Assembly: GCA_017302295.1 (NCBI GenBank)
Contig: JAFLDS010000013.1
Coordinates: forward strand, 1 to 64,000
Direction of reading: 5' to 3'
DNA length: 64,000 nt
Source: Thauera sp.
GTDB taxonomy: Bacteria; Pseudomonadota; Gammaproteobacteria; Burkholderiales; Rhodocyclaceae
This document shows positions 58,248 to 64,000 of the stretch, one piece after another. The number at the start of each line of letters is the position of its first letter. Positions within the stretch are counted from its first letter, which is position 1. A model generated the notes under the pieces. The model searched no databases. It was not told the origin of the DNA and worked only from the letters and a program-made list of their open reading frames with translations. The translations under genes and the position numbers were made by a program.

Positions 58248-58301
58248 GTTCGGCTCCATGGGGCGAATTCGGTAAGGTGGCGCGTTCGATAAGGCGGTGC
58301 A

Positions 58302-59120
58302 TCAGGGGCGCGGGGCGTCGTCGGCCGGGGCGATGGCGGTGTCCGCAGCCGGCTCGCCGGCTTCTGCAGCATGGTCCTTCGACCTTTTCTTCAGGCTCCA
58401 GATCCATCCGACGTAACCGGATGCGGCATAGGCCAGGAACAGCGCGAACAGCACACCCGGCGGATAGCTCGACACCAGCGCAAACGCCAGCACCAGCGCG
58501 ATTACGACGATGAAGGGCACGCTCTTGCGCAGATTGATGCTCTTGCCGCTCCAGAACAGCACGTTGCTGATCATCGACAGGCCGGCGAAGATCGTCAGCG
58601 CGCAGGCGTACCAGCGCACGTCATTGCCGGCAATGCCGTTGTCGATCACCACCCACACCAGGCCGGCCACCAGCGCTGCCGCCGCCGGGCTGGGCAGGCC
58701 CTGGAAGTAGCGTTTGTCGACGACCTCGATGTTGGTGTTGAAACGGGCCAGGCGCAGCGCGGCGCCGGCGCAGTAGATGAAGGCGGCGATCCAGCCGAGC
58801 TTGCCCATGTCCTTCAGCGCCCACTCGTACATCACCAAAGCCGGCGCGACGCCGAACGACACCATGTCGGACATCGAGTCGTACTGGGCGCCGAACTCGC
58901 TCTGCGTGTGCGTCAGGCGGGCGATACGGCCGTCCAGCCCGTCGAGCACCATGGCGACGAAGATCGCCACGGCGGCAATCTCGAAGCGCAGGTTCATCGC
59001 CTGCACGATGGCGAAGAAGCCGGCGAACAGCGCCGCGGTGGTGAACAGGTTGGGCAGGATGTAGATGCCGCGTCGACGCTTTTCGAGCGGAATGAGGGGA
59101 GTGCGGTCAGGGTGCGCCAC
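58302..59120 (-). CDS. pssA: CDP-diacylglycerol--serine O-phosphatidyltransferase
   Basis: 272 aa from a GTG at 59120; no ATG lies at a suitable place and the preceding open frame is not conserved. Membrane protein of the CDP-alcohol phosphotransferase family, with the catalytic pattern DGLDGRIAR...GAQYDSMSD (D-G-x-x-D-G-R ... G-x-x-x-D-x-x-x-D). About eight hydrophobic helices and an Ala/Asp/Pro-rich tail. It makes phosphatidylserine, precursor of phosphatidylethanolamine. Confidence 0.92.
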   Translation of the reverse strand: MAHPDRTPLIPLEKRRRGIYILPNLFTTAALFAGFFAIVQAMNLRFEIAAVAIFVAMVLDGLDGRIARLTHTQSEFGAQYDSMSDMVSFGVAPALVMYEWALKDMGKLGWIAAFIYCAGAALRLARFNTNIEVVDKRYFQGLPSPAAAALVAGLVWVVIDNGIAGNDVRWYACALTIFAGLSMISNVLFWSGKSINLRKSVPFIVVIALVLAFALVSSYPPGVLFALFLAYAASGYVGWIWSLKKRSKDHAAEAGEPAADTAIAPADDAPRP

Positions 59121-59243
59121 GGGTCGGGACCGATTGCTTCGGGACCTCGATTCTAGCGCATGCGCGCGCTGCGGCGCTCCGCAGGCGCGGCAGCCCGGAG
59201 CGCGCGGCACACCAGGCGCGCAACGTGGATCGATCCGTAAACG

Positions 59244-59277
59244 AAAAAACCGGCCCCGCTGCGTGCGGGGCCGGTTT
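59244..59277 (-). terminator. rho-independent terminator after ilvC
   Basis: A perfect 13-bp stem AAACCGGCCCCGC/GCGGGGCCGGTTT with a 5-nt loop, followed on the minus strand by a T-run (six A on the plus strand at 59244-59249). It separates the ilv operon from pssA-leuA. Confidence 0.92.
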
Positions 59278-59296
59278 CGATGCAGTGCCGAAGAGC

Positions 59297-60910
<1,614 letters not shown>

Positions 60911-60937
60911 TCAGGAGAGGGCGCGGAAAGCGGGCGG

Positions 60938-62650
60938 TTACAGATCCTCGGCGGACAGGATCATCTCGGTGAGACCCTTGCCGCCCTGCACCATCGGATA
61001 GACGTTCTCGGTCTGGTCCACCTGGAAGTCGAGGAACACGAGTTCGTTCTTGTGCTTGACGAAGGCTTCGCGGATCGCGTCCTCGACATCGGCGGGGCGG
61101 TCAACGCGGATGCCGACATGGCCGTAGGCTTCGGCCAGCTTGGCGAAATCGGGCAGCGAATCCATGTAGGACTCGGAGTAGCGGCCGCCGTGGAAGATCT
61201 GCTGCCACTGGCGCACCATGCCGAGGTAGCGATTGTTGAGGTTGCAGATCTTGATCGGCAGGCGGAACTGCTTGCAGGTCGACAGCTCCTGGATGTTCAT
61301 CTGGATCGAGGCTTCGCCGGTGATGCAGGCGACCTGCGCATCCGGGTGTGCGAGCTGGGCGCCCATCGCATACGGCATGCCCACGCCCATGGTGCCGAGG
61401 CCGCCGGAGTTGAGCCAGCGGCGCGGCTGGTCGAAGCGGTAGTACTGCGCCGCCCACATCTGGTGCTGGCCGACGTCGGAGGTCACGATGGCGTTGCCGC
61501 CGGTCACTTCCCACAGCTTCTGCACGACGAACTGCGGCTTGATGATCTCGTCGGAGTTCTTGTAGGCCATGCAATCGCGGCTGCGCCATTCCTCGATCTG
61601 CTTCCACCACGCCGACAGGTGCTCGCCGTTCGGACGGGCGGCGCCCGACTCCAGCTGGCGGATCATCTCGTCGAGCACGTCCTTGACGTCGCCGACGATG
61701 GGCACGTCGACCTTCACGCGCTTGGAGATCGACGACGGGTCGATGTCCACGTGGATGATCTTGCGCGGCTCTTCGGCGAAGTGCGCCGGGTTGCCGATCA
61801 CGCGGTCGTCGAAGCGCGCGCCTACCGCGAGCAGCACGTCGCAGTAGTGCATCGACATGTTGGCTTCGTAGGTGCCGTGCATGCCCGGCATGCCGAGATA
61901 CTGGCGGTCGCTGGCCGGGTAGCCGCCCAGGCCCATCAGCGTGTTGGTGACCGGGTAGCCCAGCAGGCGGGTGAGCTTGGTGAGCTGCTCGGCCGCGTCG
62001 GACAGCACGACGCCGCCGCCGGTGTAGATCATCGGTCGCTTGGCTTCGAGCAGCAGTTGCACCGCCTTCTTGATCTGGCCCTGGTGGCCGCGCACCACCG
62101 GGTTGTAGGAGCGCAGCGAGATTTCCTTCGGGTACTCGAACTCGCACTTGGCGATCGTGATGTCCTTAGGGATGTCCACCAGCACCGGGCCGGGGCGACC
62201 CGTCCTGGCGAGATAGAAGGCCTTCTTGATCGTGGCGGCGATGTCGCGCACGTCACGCACGAGGAAGTTGTGCTTCACACACGGGCGGGTGATGCCGACC
62301 GTATCGACTTCCTGGAAAGCGTCCTGGCCGATCGCGGCAGTGGGAACCTGGCCCGAGATGATGACCAGCGGAATGGAGTCGCAGTAGGCGGTGGCGATGC
62401 CGGTGACGGCGTTGGTCGCGCCCGGGCCGGAAGTGACCATGGCCACGCCGACCTTGTCGGTGCTGCGCGCGAAGCCGTCGGCGGCATGGACGGCGGCCTG
62501 CTCGTGACGGACGAGCACGTGGCGCACGTCTTCCTGCTGGAACAGGGCGTCGTAAAGGTAGAGCACGGCGCCGCCGGGGTAGCCGAAGACGTACTCGACC
62601 TTTTCTTCCTGCAGGCACCTGATTACAATTTCAGCCCCGGTCAGCACCAT
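60938..62650 (-). CDS. ilvI: acetolactate synthase large (catalytic) subunit
   Basis: 570 aa ThDP enzyme. GYPGGAVLYLYDAL and the catalytic Glu in RHEQAAVHAADGFAR are near the N-terminus. The central FAD/regulatory domain has RFDDRVIGNP. The ThDP-binding region ITGEASIQMNIQELSTC...NNRYLGMVRQWQ is complete. It joins two pyruvates, or pyruvate and 2-oxobutyrate. It opens the ilv operon. Confidence 0.97.
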   Translation of the reverse strand: MVLTGAEIVIRCLQEEKVEYVFGYPGGAVLYLYDALFQQEDVRHVLVRHEQAAVHAADGFARSTDKVGVAMVTSGPGATNAVTGIATAYCDSIPLVIISGQVPTAAIGQDAFQEVDTVGITRPCVKHNFLVRDVRDIAATIKKAFYLARTGRPGPVLVDIPKDITIAKCEFEYPKEISLRSYNPVVRGHQGQIKKAVQLLLEAKRPMIYTGGGVVLSDAAEQLTKLTRLLGYPVTNTLMGLGGYPASDRQYLGMPGMHGTYEANMSMHYCDVLLAVGARFDDRVIGNPAHFAEEPRKIIHVDIDPSSISKRVKVDVPIVGDVKDVLDEMIRQLESGAARPNGEHLSAWWKQIEEWRSRDCMAYKNSDEIIKPQFVVQKLWEVTGGNAIVTSDVGQHQMWAAQYYRFDQPRRWLNSGGLGTMGVGMPYAMGAQLAHPDAQVACITGEASIQMNIQELSTCKQFRLPIKICNLNNRYLGMVRQWQQIFHGGRYSESYMDSLPDFAKLAEAYGHVGIRVDRPADVEDAIREAFVKHKNELVFLDFQVDQTENVYPMVQGGKGLTEMILSAEDL

Positions 62651-62667
62651 CGCGAACTCGCTCTACA

Positions 62668-62692
62668 AACGTTCAGAGAAACAGCGAACGTT
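62668..62692. promoter_or_regulatory. inverted repeat overlapping the putative ilvI promoter
   Basis: AACGTTC (62668-62674) and GAACGTT (62686-62692) are exact 7-bp arms with 11 bases between, about 18-42 bases before ilvI. One arm overlaps the candidate -10 box, as for a repressor operator. As RNA it could only form if transcription starts further upstream. Confidence 0.45.
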
Positions 62693-62716
62693 ACCGGCCC
62701 CCAGGGTTTTGGTCAA
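62688..62716 (-). promoter_or_regulatory. candidate promoter of ilvI-ilvH-ilvC
   Basis: On the minus strand TTGACC (62711-62716) and TAACGT (62688-62693) are 17 bases apart. The -35 box is good, the -10 box weak, suggesting dependence on a regulator. Confidence 0.4.
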
Positions 62717-62813
62717 GGCTGCGGGCGCCTCGAATCCCGCGCATCTCCCGGAATTCGCTGTCTATTTCCATGACGCCGGGAGCCTCCGATCCCGGCCCAA
62801 CGCCACGAGCGGA

Positions 62814-63314
62814 ATGAAAAGCAAACGATCCACCGCTGCGCTTCGACCCGTTGCGGCGCAAACACCTGCCGCTGCGCGCACTGCGGTGGAACTCGCCGGC
62901 CTGCGCCGCCGCCTCGCGAGCATGCTGTACGAATCCCTACTGCTGCTCGGGGTGCTCGCGCTGACCTTCCTCGTGCCCTATCTGCTGCTCGGCATGGTGG
63001 CGGGCGTCACGCCGCCGGGCGCGGTGGCGTGGCTGCACATCTTCGTCGTCCTCGGCGGCTACTTCGTCTGGTACTGGCGGCGCCACGGGCAGACGCTGGC
63101 GATGCAGACCTGGCGGCTGAAGCTGGTCGATGCGGCCGACGGGCGAATGGTGCCTGCTGCGCGCTGCTGGCTGCGCTATGCGCTGGCCTGGCCTTCGGTG
63201 CTGCTGTTCGGTGCCGGCCTGCTGTGGGCGCTGATCGATCCCGATCGCCAGTTCCTGCACGACCGGCTCGCCGGCACCTGTGTGGTCCTGCTGCCCGCCC
63301 CACCCAAGGCCTGA
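62814..63314 (+). CDS. RDD-family membrane protein
   Basis: 166 aa from the ATG at 62814 (MKSKRSTAALRP), after GAGCGGA. The RDD signature is present (ELAGLRRRLASMLYESLLLLG, with the R-x-x-A-x-x-x-D pattern altered to RLASMLYE). Three to four membrane helices. QTLAMQTWRLKLVDAADG and DPDRQFLHDRLAGTCVVLLP are typical. Possibly a small transporter or membrane-stress protein; function unknown. Divergent from ilvI. Confidence 0.85.
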   Translation: MKSKRSTAALRPVAAQTPAAARTAVELAGLRRRLASMLYESLLLLGVLALTFLVPYLLLGMVAGVTPPGAVAWLHIFVVLGGYFVWYWRRHGQTLAMQTWRLKLVDAADGRMVPAARCWLRYALAWPSVLLFGAGLLWALIDPDRQFLHDRLAGTCVVLLPAPPKA

Positions 63315-63444
63315 AGGGCGCTTGAGAGTGCCGGCCGAGGCGGAACTTTTGCCGTGTTTAGCGGTTAGCATGGATGTCGATGCCAACAAGATGGCGGGTG
63401 ACCGTCGCCGGGGACCATCACGGTAACGGGAGCCCGCAGCCAAC

Positions 63445-64000
63445 ATGACTGCGCCTGACTCGGTGTTCGCTGCTCCTTCTCCAGCCTCTCCGTCTTCCGG
63501 TGCGTTTCCTGTGCCCGAGCGCGCGCACGCGCGACCGGACGAGGAACTGCTCGATGTGCTGCAGGTGGCGCGCGGCGAGGGCCTTTCCGGCGCCGAGGCA
63601 GCGCGACGACTGGAACTCCACGGGCCCAACGCGCTGCCGCCGCCGCCGCGGCGCGGAGCGGCGATGCGCTTTCTGCTTCAGTTCCACAACGTCCTGATCT
63701 ACGTGCTGCTCGCGGCCGGCATCGTCACCACGGTGCTCGGTCACGGTGTCGATTCGGCGGTGATCTTCGGTGTCGTGTTCATCAACGCGGTCATCGGCTT
63801 TCTGCAGGAGGGCAAGGCCGAGCGCGCGCTCGAGGCCATCCGCGACATGTTGTCGCCGCGGGCACAGGTGCTGCGCGACGGCCGCCGGCACGAAGTGGCG
63901 GCGGACACCCTGGTGCCGGGTGACATCGTATTCCTCGCCTCGGGCGATCGTGTGCCGGCTGACGTGCGGCTGATCGAGGTGCGCAGCCTGCGCATCGAGG
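63445..64000 (+). CDS. cation-transporting P-type ATPase (3' end beyond window)
   Basis: 185 codons are visible from the ATG at 63445, open to the window edge. A Pro/Ala/Ser-rich N-terminus of about 30 residues precedes a cation-ATPase N-terminal domain (LSGAEAARRLELHGPNALPPPP). The first two membrane helices (about 75-120, FINAVIGFLQEGKAERALEAI) and the beginning of the actuator domain (LVPGDIVFLASGDRVPADVRLIE) follow. This is the P2/P3 type pattern (calcium-, proton- or monovalent-cation pumps). The phosphorylation site and ion-binding helices are outside the window, so the ion is unknown. Confidence 0.88.
   Translation, partial: MTAPDSVFAAPSPASPSSGAFPVPERAHARPDEELLDVLQVARGEGLSGAEAARRLELHGPNALPPPPRRGAAMRFLLQFHNVLIYVLLAAGIVTTVLGHGVDSAVIFGVVFINAVIGFLQEGKAERALEAIRDMLSPRAQVLRDGRRHEVAADTLVPGDIVFLASGDRVPADVRLIEVRSLRIE

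Noticed and set aside
62651-62813. Leader peptide and attenuator for ilvI
   Set aside because: The only short ORF (about 26 codons from an ATG near 62771 on the minus strand) has no run of Ile, Val or Leu, and no terminator-type hairpin with a T-run follows.
63315-63444. Metal riboswitch upstream of the P-type ATPase
   Set aside because: The 130 bases are GC-rich with small possible stems, but no yybP-ykoY or M-box core could be recognised.

Overview
The window is 64 kb of GC-rich chromosome from a betaproteobacterium. The best match is Rhodocyclales, and more narrowly the Thauera / Azoarcus / Aromatoleum group. This is an inference from gene content and order: a tungsten aldehyde oxidoreductase operon (aor) joined to a tungstate transporter (tup), a glycolate oxidase operon, a split proton-translocating transhydrogenase, and standard betaproteobacterial housekeeping orders (rplU-rpmA-obgE-proB, pepA-holC-valS, rpsP-rimM-trmD-rplS, ilvI-ilvH-ilvC then pssA-leuA). 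I see no prophage, insertion sequence, CRISPR array or rRNA operon. One tRNA gene is present. No stretch longer than about 300 bases lacks a gene; the largest gaps are roughly 220-240 bases and are described as sites where they hold something.

Layout. 1-9.4 kb: an accessory locus of seven genes. A ThiF/MoeB-like E1 protein (cut by the window edge), a LolA-like periplasmic protein, a probable outer-membrane beta-barrel and an MMPL/RND exporter run rightward. They meet an acyl-CoA/thioester-reductase-like dehydrogenase, an acyl-CoA ligase and a PP-loop ATPase running leftward. This looks like an activation-plus-export system whose product I cannot name, and it is the best candidate here for something undescribed. 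9.5-12.5 kb: proB, obgE, rpmA, rplU. 12.6-16.6 kb: glcD-(small membrane ORF)-glcE-glcF. 16.8-21 kb: PP2C phosphatase, pntAA-pntAB-pntB, and a small secreted protein behind a strong hairpin. 21-30 kb: a degenerate GGDEF/EAL protein, rhlE, rlmM, an aldo/keto reductase, a small lipoprotein, an orphan solute-binding protein, ispB and tRNA-Pro(CGG). 30.3-40.3 kb: bacteriohemerythrin, a TonB-dependent receptor divergent from aorABCDE-like genes, tupBCA and moaC. Together these cover tungsten uptake, pterin-cofactor assembly and the tungsten enzyme.

40.4-64 kb: mostly housekeeping. It holds a BepA-like M48 protease, a TusA-like protein, valS, a Rhodocyclales-type hypothetical, holC, pepA, lptF-lptG, rplS-trmD-rimM-rpsP, a PilZ-like protein, a YihY/BrkB membrane protein, wrbA with a DUF2069 gene, leuA, pssA, ilvC, ilvH, ilvI, an RDD membrane protein, and the start of a P-type cation ATPase cut by the right edge.

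Three structures stand out beyond the genes. A perfect 20-bp inverted repeat lies inside holC. A 100-nt long imperfect palindrome lies between tusA and valS. A GCAA-tetraloop hairpin between aorB and aorC could set subunit ratios in the tungsten enzyme.
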